Source: Aedes albopictus
Lineage: Eukaryota > Arthropoda > Insecta > Diptera > Culicidae
DNA: 64,000 bases
NCBI RefSeq assembly: GCF_035046485.1
Contig: NC_085138.1
Coordinates: forward strand, 430,205,265-430,269,264
Reading direction: 5' to 3'
A program made the translations under genes and the position numbers. This document shows, in pieces, positions 52,604-64,000 of this stretch (position 1 is its first letter; each line of letters opens with the position of its first letter). Under the pieces are notes generated by a model. That model did not search any database. It worked only from the letters and a program-made list of their open reading frames with translations, and was not told the origin of the DNA.

Positions 52604-52991
52604 CAGTGGTACAAATTCGTTTAAACGCACATACTTCTCTAAACATTCTCTGTATGTTGCTGCATATTAAAATTTATGATAATAACGCTCTAAGTATCAC
52701 ATGTAATAGTACTTGTAGAAATGCATATGGATATCAAAAATTATGAAATAATTTGCCAATAACAATTATGGAAAAATTGGAAAAAGTGCGTTTAAACGAA
52801 TTTTCCTCCAGAAATTATATAGTTATTCTTTAAAAAAAAAATAAAACGAATTGAAAAGAATTCCTCTTTATTCGTGCAGATAGTATATGACGTGGGTGTC
52901 TGTCAAAATATATACCAGTAAAACACAGAAGCCCTTCAAGTAAAGTTTGGCGTAAAAAAATCAAGTGCGTTTAAACGAATTTGTACCACTG
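52604..52991. mobile_element. 388-bp Tc1/mariner-type MITE
   Basis: CAGTGGTACAAATTCGTTTA at the left and the complement at the right match over about 27 bp and are flanked by TA at 52602-52603 and 52992-52993. Non-coding and AT-rich. A further internal GTGCGTTTAAACGAATTTTC near 52787 repeats the end motif. Confidence 0.85.
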
Positions 52992-53057
52992 TATATCTAA
53001 TCAGAGATATCTTGAGAACAGAAGTAAAATTTCTTTGGATATTGAAACTAAAATTTA

Positions 53058-56000
53058 ATGACATTAAACCATACGCATCGGCAGAGGAAACAATCGCTAC
53101 TCTTCAGAATACTACCAGTGACCCTGCACGGGCCCAAAGGATCAGCGGATACTTTTGCGTTCCTTGACGATGGATCATCTTTGACGCTAGTTGAAGACAG
53201 CCTGGTCAGAGTTGGGCGTCGAAGGTGTAACGATGCCGTTATGTTTGCTATGGACAGCGAACGTATCACGCACAGAGAAGGGGTCGAAGCAACTGTCGCT
53301 TACCGTTTCATCAACTGATGGGAAAAGATACTCACTCGAGGAAGTAAATCGTAAAGGAGTTTTCGTTGCCCACACAATCGCTGCCATACGATCATCTCTC
53401 CGAGCAGTTCGCACATCTTAAAGGTCTTCCTGTTAAGAGCTATTCCAAGGCGACTCCAAAGCTACTGATTGGAGTCAACAATCTAGATTTGATGGTTCCA
53501 TTAAAAGTGCGCGAAGGATACAAACGCGAACCCATCGCTGCCAAAACCAGACTAGGCTGGTGTATCTATGGCGGTAAAGCGTGCGACGGATAACAATTAT
53601 CAGTAAACTACCATGCCTGTGGATGTGCATGGGACCAGTCACTACACAACCTCGTCAAGGATTTCTTCTCTACGGAAGACATCAGTGTACCGCCCGTAGC
53701 TCCTCTCGTATCAGCAGCAGAAGAACGCGCTCTGCGAATACTACAGAATACTACAGTGCGGGTCGGAAATCATTTTGAGACAGGCCTATTATGGAAGTTT
53801 GACGATGTTGAACTTCCTGATAGTTATGGTATGGCTCGTCGACGACTGGAGTGCCTGGAGAAACGTATGATGCGGAACCCGGCTCTGAAGCAAGAGTTAC
53901 AGACACAGCTGGAGGATTATCAGGCCAAAGGATATGCACATCGTGCCACTCAGGAGGAGCTAGCAAGCGCGGACATTCGACGCGTATGGTACTTGCCGCT
54001 AGGAGCAGTAGTGAACCCTCGGAAGCCAGGCAAGATTCGCATGATCTGGGATGCTAGAGCAGCCGTGAACGGGATCTCGCTCAACTTATTGTCCCGACCA
54101 ACTTACGTCCCTTCCTGGTGTTCTAGTACGGTTTCGTCAATTTCATGTGGGAGTCTGCTCTGATATAAAGGAGATGTTTCACCAAATCCTTATACGCAAG
54201 AAAGATCGCCACTCGCAGAGGTTTCTTTGGCGCTGTGATTCGTCCGAAACACCTGAAGTGTACCTAATGGATGTTGCTACGTTCGGTTCGACCTGCTCCC
54301 CGGCATTAGGGCAATATATTAAAAACTAGAATGCCAAGGAGTTTTAAGAGACGTACCCTCGAGCAGTCGAAGGAATTGTCGACAATCATTATGTGGACGA
54401 CTCTCTTAAAAGTTATGAGTCCACAGAGGAGGCAATAAAAGTATCCCAGGAAATGCGTTTCATCCACGCACATGGAGGATTCGAGCTGAGGAACTGGTTA
54501 TCCAATAGTAGCGAAGTTCTGAACGCTTTAGGTGAAGTTAAACCCAGAGAAGACAAGAAATTCGCAACGGACAAGCAAAGCAACTTCGACCGTGTACTCG
54601 GGCTCCTGTGGTTGACACAGGAAGACTCATTCACCTTTTCAACCGAGATGAAGGAAGATATTAATGACCTGTTGCAGAGCGACCAACATCTTACTAAAGA
54701 AGAAGATTCTTCTTCAAGAAGTCTGGAGAGAAGGGATATAATGTGACAAAAAAGTGAACAACGATCTGCATCAAAGGTGGAAAAGTTGGACCTACCTGTT
54801 TAAAAATGTTCCTGAAAATTCCTCGCTGCTATTTCATTGCTGCTACTAAGGAGAGATATCAGGATCTTCAACTTCACGTTTTTGTGGATGCCAGTGAGAG
54901 TGCGTACAGTGCAGTAGCGTATTTTCGGACATCCAACGCTGATGGACTACCAGAATGTGCGCTCATTGCAACGAAAACGAAGGTGGCTCCCTTGAGGACT
55001 CAATCCATTCCTCGATTGGAGTTACAGGCTGCAGTACTGGGCGCTCGACTGTCGCAGTTCGTGGAAGAAAACCATACTCTACGCATTTCGAGGAAAGTCA
55101 TTTGGAGTGACTCAGCAACCGTCCTCTCCTGGCTGCGAGCTGACCATCGACGATATAAACAATTCGTCGCGTGCAGGATCGGAGAATTTCTGATCATCAC
55201 CGATGTTGCAAACTGGCGGTGGGTTCCAACCAAACAGAACCCAGCAGATCTTGCAACGAAGTGGGGAAACGGGCCCGACCTAACGGGCGAACAGCGTATG
55301 GTTCAGAAGTCCCGGTTTTCTTCAATTATCAGAAGACGAATGACCAGTGCAGAAAACATCGACGCCCTCACAGAAGAAGAGCCCTGCTATGCGCATAAGG
55401 CTACAAGTATTCCTGTACGTTTGGTAGAACTTGAGCGCTTCTCTCAGCTTACCCGAGCGACTCGAGCTGTCGCTTACGTTTTACGTTTCATTGAGAACCC
55501 AAAGCGGAAAGTCACACGACAGGAGGGATTAGTTGGCCCGTTAGCTTCTGAAGAACTGGTACGAGCTGAATGTCTGCTTATTCATGAGACACAGTGGCAA
55601 TCTTTTTCGGACAAAATGGTTGTCCTTGTACGCAACTGATCGAAGCCTAGGACCGAACAAGAATTTCTGGGAAAATCTAATGCCCTCTATCAACTATGTC
55701 CAGTTTTGGATGAGCAAGGCATCCTTCGCGTTGATGGCAGAATCGGGGCAGCCCCAAATGTCAATATGCAAACAAAATTTCCGGCGGTTGAAGGCGCAGC
55801 TAAAGCTTGTCAATGGTGTAGAGTCTACAAAAGCACACTGGAGATTCCCCGTATGGCACCTCTGCCACTAGCAAGAATGGCGTCGTTTATGAGACCGTTT
55901 ACCTACGCAGGCCTGGATTTCTTTGGGCCGTTAACAGTGAAGATCGGGAGAAGCAACGCAAAACGCTGGATGGCCGTGTTCACATGTTTGACCATACGGG

Positions 56001-56799
56001 CGGTACACGTTGAAGTGGCTCACAGTCTAACCACGGATTCGTGCGTCAAATGCAGTCGACGGTTCATTTGTCGCAGAGGAGCACCAGCCGATATTTATTC
56101 GTACAACAGAACCAATTTTCTAGGCGCCGCCAGACTTCTTCGGGATCAAGTTGAGCAGTTGGCCGTAACATTCAAGGGCACCGCTACCAAGTGGGTATTC
56201 ATTCCACCTGGCACTCCGCATATGGGCGGAGTATGGGAGCGGAAACAGCCGTTGAAGCGGCGTACAACAACAACCGTAAACTGAATGACGAGGCGTTGGA
56301 AACGTTTATGGTGGAAGCCGAAGCTATCGTGAACAGCCGTCCTCTCACATATCTGCCGCTAACGTCGAAGGAAAGCGAAGCTCTCACTCCAAATCATTTT
56401 GTGCTGGGCAATTCGAGCGGCGTTAAACAACCTGCTGTCGAAGCAACGGATCTAGCGGTAGCTCTCCGCTCATCTTGGCACTAAGTTCAGCACCAGCTCG
56501 ACATGTTTTGGAGGAGGTGGCTTAAAGAGTATTTGCCAACGCTGACAAGACGACCGAAGTGGTGTGGCAAAAGCAGTGGCGGAAGGACAACTGGTCCTGG
56601 TGGTCGGTGAAGGAAAAAGAAACGAGTGAACAAGAGGCCGTGTTGTCGAAACCATTCAAGGGGCTGATGGGAGAGTACGGCAAGCTATTGCCCAAACTGC
56701 GAGGGGACTTGTTCGTAGACCGGTGGCTAGGTTGGCAGTATTAGAGGTTGGTGAGGTTGGTAGAACTGGACCTGGTGGCCAGTGTTACGGGGGTGAGGA
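53058..56799 (+). pseudogene. decayed BEL/Pao pol (protease to integrase)
   Basis: Colinear with the intact element but broken by many frameshifts and stops. Protease: FAFLDDGSSLTLVE. Then YKREPIAAKTRLGW, FETGLLWKFDDVELPDS and KPGKIRMIWDARAAVNGISL. RT: CSDIKEMFHQILIRK and NHYVDDSLKSYES. RNase H: LHVFVDASESAYSAVAYF. Integrase: YAGLDFFGPL, then IYSYNRTNF where the catalytic Asp of YSDxGTNF is Tyr, and HMGGVWERK. The C-terminal tail (GQLVLVVGEGKRNEW) reaches about 56745. Gag is missing at the 5' side. It ends in a purine tract (ACGGGGGTGAGGA, 56787-56799). Confidence 0.85.
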
Positions 56800-57340
56800 T
56801 GTTGATACTGGCAACACTTCTGGTCACGCTCCGATTACGGCCGGAGGGAACCGTCAAACTAATGTCAGGGAATCTGTAGTGGTGGGTGATGACAATTAAT
56901 AGAGCAATGTGATGGCCCGCCTCGTCATCGTTATTGTTGGCCAAAGTATAGTGAAGAACACTTGTGTAAGGTGAAAACTCACTTGAACTTTAATCAAAAA
57001 TGTATTGCTAAAACTTAATCTAATTTGAACTTACAGCTATTTGTGCCCAGTATCTACAGTTATAAAAATTCATAGTTTGTTATCCCCGAGGACCTATGCA
57101 AAACGTTACACAAATTGTAAAATAGAGTCTAAATTGTTTGAACTTAACCTAAATTAAACTATATACAGATACTCTTCGTGTTAACGGTAGTACGGTTAGA
57201 ATTGTGCAATAAATTACCCATGCAAACGATTTTCTGTGAGTACAAACATGGAATTAACCTATAACTTAAACTAATTAAAAATAAAATTTGCAGCTAAAGC
57301 TCTATTACCACCAATATAACGGTGTTGTGATTTGCTACAA
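56800..57340 (+). repeat. probable 3' LTR of the decayed BEL/Pao copy
   Basis: Starts TGTTGATACTGGCAACA directly after the purine tract, the same TGTTGAT start as the intact element. The right end is not definable because no matching 5' LTR lies in the window. Confidence 0.45.
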
Positions 57341-57407
57341 GAAATCGACCAGGGGTTTCCAGTTCATAACCACAACGGGAACAGCCGATATCGGCGAGTA
57401 TCTGATT

Positions 57408-57830
57408 TCACCCACGAAACAACGGTGCTTGAGGCGGTCCAAAAAAATGCGCGTTTGATCTGTACCAAATGATCATCTTGCGTAGACGTACGTAAATCAC
57501 TGCAGCCTGCAACTCCAATCGTGGTACGGAGGTTAGCTGTAGAAGAGCTACCATCGCTTTGGGTGCAACTAATGCTAGAGTCTGCCGTCGATCTTGCACG
57601 AAGAAGTACGCTACCGATGAATACGCTTGCTCACTTCCATCCACGAATCTGTGCAGCTCAGTCTTCGTAACAAACAGGATCGAATCCCGGAAAGTAACTC
57701 CGAGGGATTCGTACGTTGTCCAACTCCTTTGAAGACTGCAACCACGAGTCGTACATTTATCCAACGAGACTTGCCAAGTTGGATAAATGGAAAGATTGCT
57801 AAGAAAATCGAATTTTACAACGAGTTTCAT
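57408..57830 (-). pseudogene. BEL/Pao RNase H fragment, reverse strand
   Basis: Minus strand: LQRSWTTYESLGVTFRD, TKTELHRFVDGSEQAYSSVA (RNase H Asp), LALVAPKAMVALLQLTSVPR and LELQAAVIYVRLRK, the order seen in BEL/Pao pol at 20720-20890. Both ends are missing and the order of the outer blocks is corrupted. A third BEL-family insertion, independent in orientation. Confidence 0.75.
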
Positions 57831-57940
57831 CCCTTTTTTATCGTTTCAGAGAGCTATTAATGGTGATTAAGCATAGGCTTCGAAGCCAGGACACATGGAG
57901 AAATGCCAGTGCCCCATCCCAGGAGAAGAGACTCCAACTA

Positions 57941-58132
57941 GGGTAGTGGACGTATTTTGGCCCTGGGCATGTATTTTGGCCCACCCTGGTTTTTTATTAC
58001 ATTTATCATATAATCTCTACCAAACTTCCGATAATCATTTGCCAAGATTTTGTAGAGATTTTATAATAAATGTAATAAAAATCCCAGGGTGGGCTAAAAT
58101 ACATGCCCCGGGCCGAAATACGTCTACTACCC
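57941..58132. mobile_element. 192-bp palindromic MITE with TA targets
   Basis: GGGTAGTGGACGTATTTTGG at the left pairs with the right end (about 85-bp arms, few mismatches). TA at 57939-57940 and 58133-58134. Almost the whole element folds on itself. It contains no coding sequence. Confidence 0.85.
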
Positions 58133-58134
58133 TA

Positions 58135-58572
58135 TAACGGAGTGTGCATTAACTTTCTTAGCAGCACCACTCCCAACGATTTTATGTTCATACACCATTC
58201 CCTAAAACGAAAGGGTTGGTACGGTTGTCCCTGTTTCTTCCTTCATTCAATTCAAAAAGGTTAGTCAATTATGTTATTCATAGGTGGATAACCTGATTGC
58301 CTTAAGCTTTTTAATTATCTTCCAATCCATCAGTCTGCACAGTGGGCCGGCTTAATATTTGAGTCACGTCGCAGATATGCGGAAAATATTAATGCTGTCA
58401 AGAAAATATCAGAAGGAATTTTGATATTTCCAGGATGCTTTTAGAGTTCCATACAAATATTTATGCATCATCTCTTTAATTATGCAACCATTTTTTTTTA
58501 TTATGCAACACATTTCAGTTGCACAATGAACCAGTTTGGAAAAAATTGGCATTATGATACCAAAATGCGTTA
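58135..58572. other. unassigned AT-rich DNA
   Basis: No repeat or gene recognised. Confidence 0.3.
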
Positions 58573-58673
58573 TCTATATAAATTAAAATGTCCATTTTGA
58601 GGGGCATTTCTTCATGGAACCGGTTGTCAAAAACAGAGTAGGCAGGCAGTACGACGTTTGCCGGGACTGCTAG
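58573..58673 (+). mobile_element. short nonautonomous Helitron, 101 bp
   Basis: Starts TCTATATAAATTAAAATG after A, ends GTTTGCCGGGACTGCTAG before T, the expected A^T target. The 3' 90 bp are nearly identical to 11715-11805, while most of the interior of that copy is missing here. Confidence 0.72.
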
Positions 58674-59029
58674 TATAAAATAGAAATTATGATTACTGAA
58701 TTGCATAAATACGTGCACTAGTGTGTACACAATCGGATCAACTACTGTAAATTGAAAACATGTACCGCAATGTTCGTCCTTTTGTGCATCCCTCCTGGCG
58801 AGGGCCAGTACGTCGCGTTCCAACATTGCTCAAAGGAAAGGGATCCAACATTTATTATCCACTTGCGTCCATTGCTGTTGCTGTTGCTGCTGCTGCTGCT
58901 GCTCCTGCTATAGCTGTTATCTACCAGGTCCCATGGGAGAAATGCTGCACATGAACCCATGAAATATAACTTTTCACTGTATGTAGGGTAGGTTGAATGA
59001 ATTAGAATACTCACAGATAAAAATAATGA
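58674..59029. other. unassigned DNA
   Basis: Contains a short GCTGCTGCTGCT run near 58885. The open frames around it are not convincing. Confidence 0.3.
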
Positions 59030-59225
59030 TATTTACACGTCATGTAAACTTAATTCTAGTCATGTAAACTTAGTGTTATGATGGTTTACATGATATATCA
59101 TGTAAATTTGTGTTATATGTCATGTAAATACTCAGAGTCATGCTGAATTACATGACATATAATGGAAGTTTACATGATATTTTATGACTTTTACATGAAA
59201 TGTCATGTAAACTTCTGTGATATCC
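59030..59225. repeat. cluster of TCATGTAAA / TTTACATGA motifs
   Basis: About eleven copies of TCATGTAAA or its complement within 190 bp, some back to back as TTTACATGATATATCATGTAAA-like palindromes. Probably a MITE or decayed inverted-repeat element; clean ends were not found. Confidence 0.55.
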
Positions 59226-61480
59226 CACGCTCCAATCATGTGCATCATATGCCACAGAATTTTACACTCTTTTTTCGATCTGTGCTCGAGTTTAAGATAC
59301 AAGCTAAAAAGGGTTATACAAGTAGAATTCATACGAATAGATAATAATATAAAAATCGTTTCGTACCACGAGCTTACAGTTGTGCAATCATCACTAGAAC
59401 AAATCCGTATCCAAATCGCCGTTACCGATTTGAAAATTTGTTTTGTATTGTCACGATGAAACACCAAAAAATAAATGGTGCAATTTTTCGTGGAATTGCA
59501 ATAACAGTATACAAATACCTTCAACTTCTCTGTACACACGCTGGTAATCATTTTTTTGTTTTTGATAAAAAAAACCCTAAAAATCGCAACCCCTCCGAAT
59601 TAGCAATAAAAAAAAGTTGATTTGAGTTGATGCAATTTTTCGCACTACCACCCTCTTGGTTTATTTGTGTTCTCGGTGATCCTTTCTGCTCCAGAAATTT
59701 CTCCATTTGTCAACAGAAAATGTTTACATGCACTGCAACCTCTTGGTCCCGCTTGGCCCATCAAGGTCCGTTGTTTTGAGTGCAACATAGCATACCTACT
59801 CGTAAAATTTACAAGCCAAACAAGTACGCACTCCGCTGATGCTTCGCTTGGCGCTTGGTGCGATGGCATGATTGTTTTAACAAGCACACAGGATTACCTA
59901 ACAAACCAAAAGGTCCACCCCCTAGAGGAGAGTGGTTGATAATGTGTAGAACAAATTACGATAATTTGGTTTATTTCCGAATAAATTTGATTTTTGTAAG
60001 AACCATGCGTCTCCATAGGTTTGTTTTAACTTGTAAAGATTTTTACTGTTCAACTCTTTTCAAACCTTCAATTTGGTCTGTGAGAGAAGATCATAGAGAA
60101 CACTTGTTTATGAGGAACATAGTAGATAAGGTAGAACGAAACAACAAACATTCAATATTTTGCGGAAAAAAAATAAAAAAGAGAAATTCAAGGAAAAAAT
60201 TAGAAAGAACGAAATCTTCTTTAAAGTGTTGGGTGAATGTGTTGTTGAATTTTATCCCATTTGATTGCTTTAAACTTTTATCCCCTACACAGCGAATAAC
60301 GATTTTTGCTGGCACGTCGTCGCCACCCTCATCCTACTTCGCGGTTTTGGTCCTTGCTGGAACGAACCAAAAAGTGATAAAAGTCTGTCGCAGAAGTTTA
60401 AACTGTGGCAGTATTTTCGCTGTGTTGATTAAATCTCTCGCTCTAGTACTTTCCGGTTAGGTTGAAGGAAAGTGGGAAACAGGATACAATTATACAAGGC
60501 AGATGACTGAGGAATGTTGTGGGAATGATGGGGCTGATGTTTGTGACCAACGACGCCGTGATGAAAATTCTGCGTTCTCTATGATTGTTGTAGTTCAAAG
60601 CATTGTTGTAGAATGGTTTTGTAAAGCTAAAAAACCTGCTGTATGTTGAATTTATTCCTGGAATGTAAGTTCGAATATAAATGAAAAAGTTCGGCTTTCA
60701 GTTATGCTTCCGTTGCCTATTTTCCAGTTAGTCACAAATGTTTGACTGTATAAAATGAAAGATTTGCAGCTTTAAACAGTATTTATTTACTCCTGCTAGT
60801 TAATTAGTTTATCCTCACATTCACATGTTCACATCTGATTGACAGACACAGTTCAACCGAAATTCTCGACTGGAGTCAAAAAATTTCCCACTCCCAACCC
60901 GTTGCTCGTTTTCCCGTGAATAAATTAATTAATCTCCCGGCTAATTAATACCACAAATTCAAACTCATTACGTCGTCTTTGTTTTTCAAAAGCACCTACC
61001 GCACGCCACCCGGCCGAACTCGAGTATCATCCGTCTTGTTGGGAAAGCAAGAAAACGGCTCCCCATTAGTCCGAACGCGCCGGGGCTGTAAAGACTAAAG
61101 GCATTAATTATCTCTCGGAAAACGGATTATCTTCAGCGCAATGATTTGTCGAGTTTCGGTTCTTCGCGCGCCGAGTCGCTGGCCGAGAGAAAGGCGGAAG
61201 CATCTTTGAACGGAATCTGTTTGAGCATCAATTCAAGCGTGGAGATGAAAATTCAATAAATTAACGAATTTCACTGAACCAGCAGAATTCCACGGATGCG
61301 ACCCTATACCTATGCGGAGTGCGTTGTCGTCCCGCGGCAGGGGACATTTCAGCCAGTCTCGATCAAATGGAAAACTTATTATCTCGTGATACGGGACCAA
61401 CTAGTGAGGGTCCTGAAATGGGTGAGAATAAAACGGTAGCAAAAACAAATAAACAGAAAAGCGGTCCTTCGAAGGGGACA
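59226..61480. other. unassigned DNA
   Basis: Mostly AT-rich. A 201-codon frame at 59855-60460 is Lys/Phe-rich without motifs and not credible on this evidence. 60990-61370 is GC-richer and lacks TE features, so could be conserved host non-coding DNA. Confidence 0.3.
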
Positions 61481-61492
61481 TTTTCTCACAGT

Positions 61493-61545
61493 TAAGGGGC
61501 TGTCCATAAACCACGTGGTCATGAGGGGGGGGGGGGGGGGGTTCG
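61493..61545. repeat. mobile-element end with G17 tract
   Basis: GGGGCTGTCCATAAACCACG precedes a run of 17 G (61525-61541). I associate the first part with dispersed insect repeat ends. No partner end is visible. Confidence 0.4.
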
Positions 61546-62166
61546 GCCAATGAACATTTTGTAGTGTTTTTCTTCTGTCTTCTCCCCTGCAAGATGTTGG
61601 TATGCTGCGAGCAAAACCATACGGTGGTGCCTGATGTGTGGATTTCTTCTGATGTCAAGCGGGACCGAGATTGAGTGCCTACCACACTTGTACAGGGCTT
61701 ATTCGGAATCCTTAGATGACAGACTTGTAGCAAAAAATGTCACCAAAATGATCGAGGCTGAGGGCTGAGTTTCCCTCCATCATCACCGACGAGGAAGTTT
61801 GTTCCAAGGAGGATAGCGAGAGAGCGTGACCTCTAGGCTACGCTAAAGACGATATCTGTGGGTAAAATTATTTCCCAACTCATCGGTATTTTGAAAAGTG
61901 TGAGATCCGTATGTTTGTCCAAGGGTATGGAAACGGATGATGGTCCTGTGGGATCGATTAAGTGGAAACGTAACCGTTTGTTGTTTGCATTTTCTTGCGA
62001 GAAATTAGTTGCTTCGTTCTTGGAAGTTGTGTGAATCTAAAGAAGATGTCTTTGTGTACCCAATCTGATTCATAGAATTGGTCTTATTTGCTATACAGCA
62101 ATGCCAGATGTGCGCGTCTTCATATTTTTCTGCATAGACTTGCGTTAACATTTTGTTTTAGGAATT
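61546..62166. other. unassigned DNA
   Basis: No gene or repeat recognised. Confidence 0.3.
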
Positions 62167-62170
62167 TTAA

Positions 62171-62688
62171 CCCTCTAATACCCAAATTTTTTATTTTGAT
62201 CTAAATATCATTTTTCGTCATCTTAAATCGATTTAAACATGTTTTGGAAGATGATTCTTTTTAATTCTCGATTTCGTGAATTTCGGTTTTAGTTTTTTAA
62301 TTTTTATTTTTGAACATCCTCACAGTTTTATATTTTTTCTGGAAGCCTATTTGGTGTACGGATTTTTTTTTTATATGAAATCATTTTGAGATTTTATGAT
62401 TATTGTTGAAATATTTTTTTTCATAGAAAATTTTAATTTCCGTGTAATTTTAAGGAAAATAATTAAAGAGTGTATTCCATTCTCTTAAACTATAAAACTA
62501 GGATAGAATGATTTGGGAAAAATTAAAAAAATATATGTTAATTGTAGCGATTTAATACAAAATAAACAATGACTTCTAGAAGGTGACTAAAAAATCAATT
62601 TCTCAAATTTTGATTTTCCGCGAAACAAAAATTATAAAAATGCTCAAACTCTACCCCCCGTCTAAAGGCGGGGTTGGGTATTAGAGGG
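62171..62688. mobile_element. TTAA-target MITE, copy 2 (piggyBac-type)
   Basis: CCCTCTAATACCCAA start, GTTGGGTATTAGAGGG end, TTAA at 62167-62170 and 62689-62692. Strongly similar to 5209-5824 at both sides, but about 100 bp shorter, chiefly through loss of sequence corresponding to about 5660-5750. Confidence 0.9.
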
Positions 62689-62696
62689 TTAATATA

Positions 62697-62806
62697 GGGA
62701 AGTGGAACCATCTCGGCAGGGGTCCTATTTTGGGAACTTTCTGTTATAACTCAGCCAATTCTGAACCAATTGAAACTATTTTTGGAACGCGATGAGATAC
62801 ATATAG
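62697..62806. mobile_element. left arm of a foldback split by a MITE
   Basis: CTGTTATAACTCAGCCAATT and CCAATTG pair with 63783-63812 (CAATTGGTTTGAACTTGACT, GAGTTATAG). The 62809-63755 element lies between the arms. Confidence 0.5.
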
Positions 62807-62808
62807 TA

Positions 62809-63755
62809 AAGCCTGTATCCGCAATATTCGGGACACAGAAACACATCTGTAACTCTGCAATGGATACATTAAAATTGCTGAAATTTTGTCTAATAACATC
62901 ATAAGATGTGTTCATTTCACCTACAAAATTTCATGTGAATCGGTGCAGTACTTTTTGTTGTAGCAACGAAAGAGTAAAATGTGCGCCATTGAATTTTGTA
63001 CAGCCCCTAGTTTTGCTTGTTAGCGCTGTAACTTTTGAATTTGGCAAACGAAATGGCTGACATTTTGAACACAAACCTCTCAATCTACATTTGTTGCATG
63101 GGCAAAATTTCAAAAAAATCGATGCACTATCAACAATTTTATAGTCGAAACATATTCTGGGACTGAACGTGATTTTAGCCTCTCAGACAGCAATAAGTCA
63201 GCACCCTTTATTGTTTCGCTTGTACTATTGAAAGTACTATACCAATAATCATCAAATTTAGCAGGCATAATATACACATAATAAACTAGCTTCTGTGAAA
63301 TTTTCATGAAAATTGGCAGAGAAATTCAAAAGTTCTGAATAGGCAAAAATCGCACATGAAAGACACGAAAAATTTTCACTAACACTCACCCCTATCAACA
63401 CCAGTAGCTTTCAAACCAATTGGTCAAAGTTGATGAAATTTTGCAAGAAAGTGTCTCTATAAGTATCATAACTGCTAACAAAATGTCATAATTATCATCA
63501 CAGAACTTTGAACTGTAGCGTAAAAGAACCATCTACTATGCGAATGAAAATTGGTCATGATTGTACAAAATGCTTAAAAGCACGTCAATTTGTTTTTCAT
63601 CCACATTTAAAAGTAATGCATCGATTTTTATGAAATTTGGCATAAATAATAAACATACACCAAAGAGTTCTCAGTCAATTATTTGGCCAAATTTACCGAT
63701 TCATTACAGAGATACTGGCGTACTTCTGTGTCCCGTTTATTGCGGATACAGGCTT
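62809..63755. mobile_element. 947-bp TA-target MITE
   Basis: AAGCCTGTATCCGCAATA and its complement open inverted ends of about 33 bp with few mismatches (GGGACACAGAA/TTCTGTGTCCC). TA flanks at 62807-62808 and 63756-63757. AT-rich and non-coding. Confidence 0.85.
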
Positions 63756-63757
63756 TA

Positions 63758-63835
63758 TATAGCCGTGTACAAAATTTTAAATCAATTGGTTTGAACTTGA
63801 CTGAGTTATAGCGAATAGTGCCAAAAAAAACCGGC
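63758..63835. mobile_element. right arm of the split foldback
   Basis: Complementary to 62697-62806 as described there. The outer end is less certain. Confidence 0.45.
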
Positions 63836-64000
63836 CGCTGCCCAAGTGGTTCGCTACCCTATGTAGCTTTAGTAATCCTCGGACAGTCGCGTCTCCGGTC
63901 CTTTTCGATGCCTTTTTCATCACTTGAACAAATACAGTGGTAGACATTTGTTTCGACGAGGCAATTTTTTTTTTCTTTTTTTTTCGCAACTGTAATAATA

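Noticed and set aside
59855..60460. 201-codon plus-strand frame
   Set aside because: No domains, biased Lys/Phe composition from AT-rich DNA, no upstream or downstream signals.

Overview
This is eukaryotic, AT-rich DNA from what looks like a culicine mosquito, most likely an Aedes species. The basis is tRNA-derived SINEs that I recognise as Feilai-type, BEL/Pao LTR elements with Aedes-like proteins, LOA-like and RTE-like LINEs with heavy decay, Helitron 3' ends, and many short inverted-repeat elements packed inside one another. Nearly everything supportable here is mobile or repeat-derived. I see no bacterial or viral operon, no CRISPR array and no rRNA or stand-alone tRNA gene.

Layout. 0.2-1 kb: SINE fragment and a large foldback element. 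1.2-6.1 kb: a degenerate 24-bp satellite interrupted by an hAT-like element, a LINE tail, a MITE that holds a 96-bp MITE, and a TTAA-target (piggyBac-type) MITE whose second copy lies at 62.2 kb. 8-8.7 kb: three abutting palindromic elements. 9.5-11 kb: a 1.5-kb element with CCCAAGTAACAA termini. 11.5-12.5 kb: three Helitron ends. 13.3-14.6 kb: more satellite. 14.9-15.4 kb: a pogo-like MITE. 15.76-23.72 kb: a nearly intact BEL/Pao retrotransposon (837/836-bp LTRs differing by one base in a poly-T, CTGAT target duplication, gag-protease and RT-RNase H-integrase reading frames), itself inside another CCCAAGTAACA-ended element. 27.7-28.6 kb and 36.2-36.7 kb: two pieces of one LINE family. 28.7-29.3 kb: a possible small single-exon gene with TATA box and poly(A) signal. 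29.5-36.1 kb: a LOA-like LINE split by a 910-bp TA-target MITE and by a 1,676-bp hAT-like element which itself holds a foldback and a 433-bp element. 39-41 kb: a SINE split by an RTE-like LINE. 41.9-42.2 kb: a full-length SINE with a 12-bp target duplication. 42.6-43.7 kb: another LINE. 44.9-49.1 kb: a third LINE type whose two ORFs are separated by a 2.4-kb repeat-rich element. 50.06-50.53 kb: the one convincing host-gene piece, a GC-rich terminal exon with PPPY and two LPSY motifs, reminiscent of commissureless-type Nedd4 adaptors. 52.6-58.7 kb: MITEs, a decayed BEL/Pao copy, a third BEL fragment and a short Helitron. 59-64 kb: mostly unassigned DNA with two TA/TTAA MITEs.

The most distinctive observation is a family of 76-77-bp hairpins with perfect 4-bp target duplications (22274, 25871, 39129). 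Two sit inside retrotransposon coding regions, and removing hairpin plus one duplication brings the flanking reading frame back into register. The outer stem sequence differs between copies but remains self-complementary, so these are tiny, mobile, structure-conserving elements.
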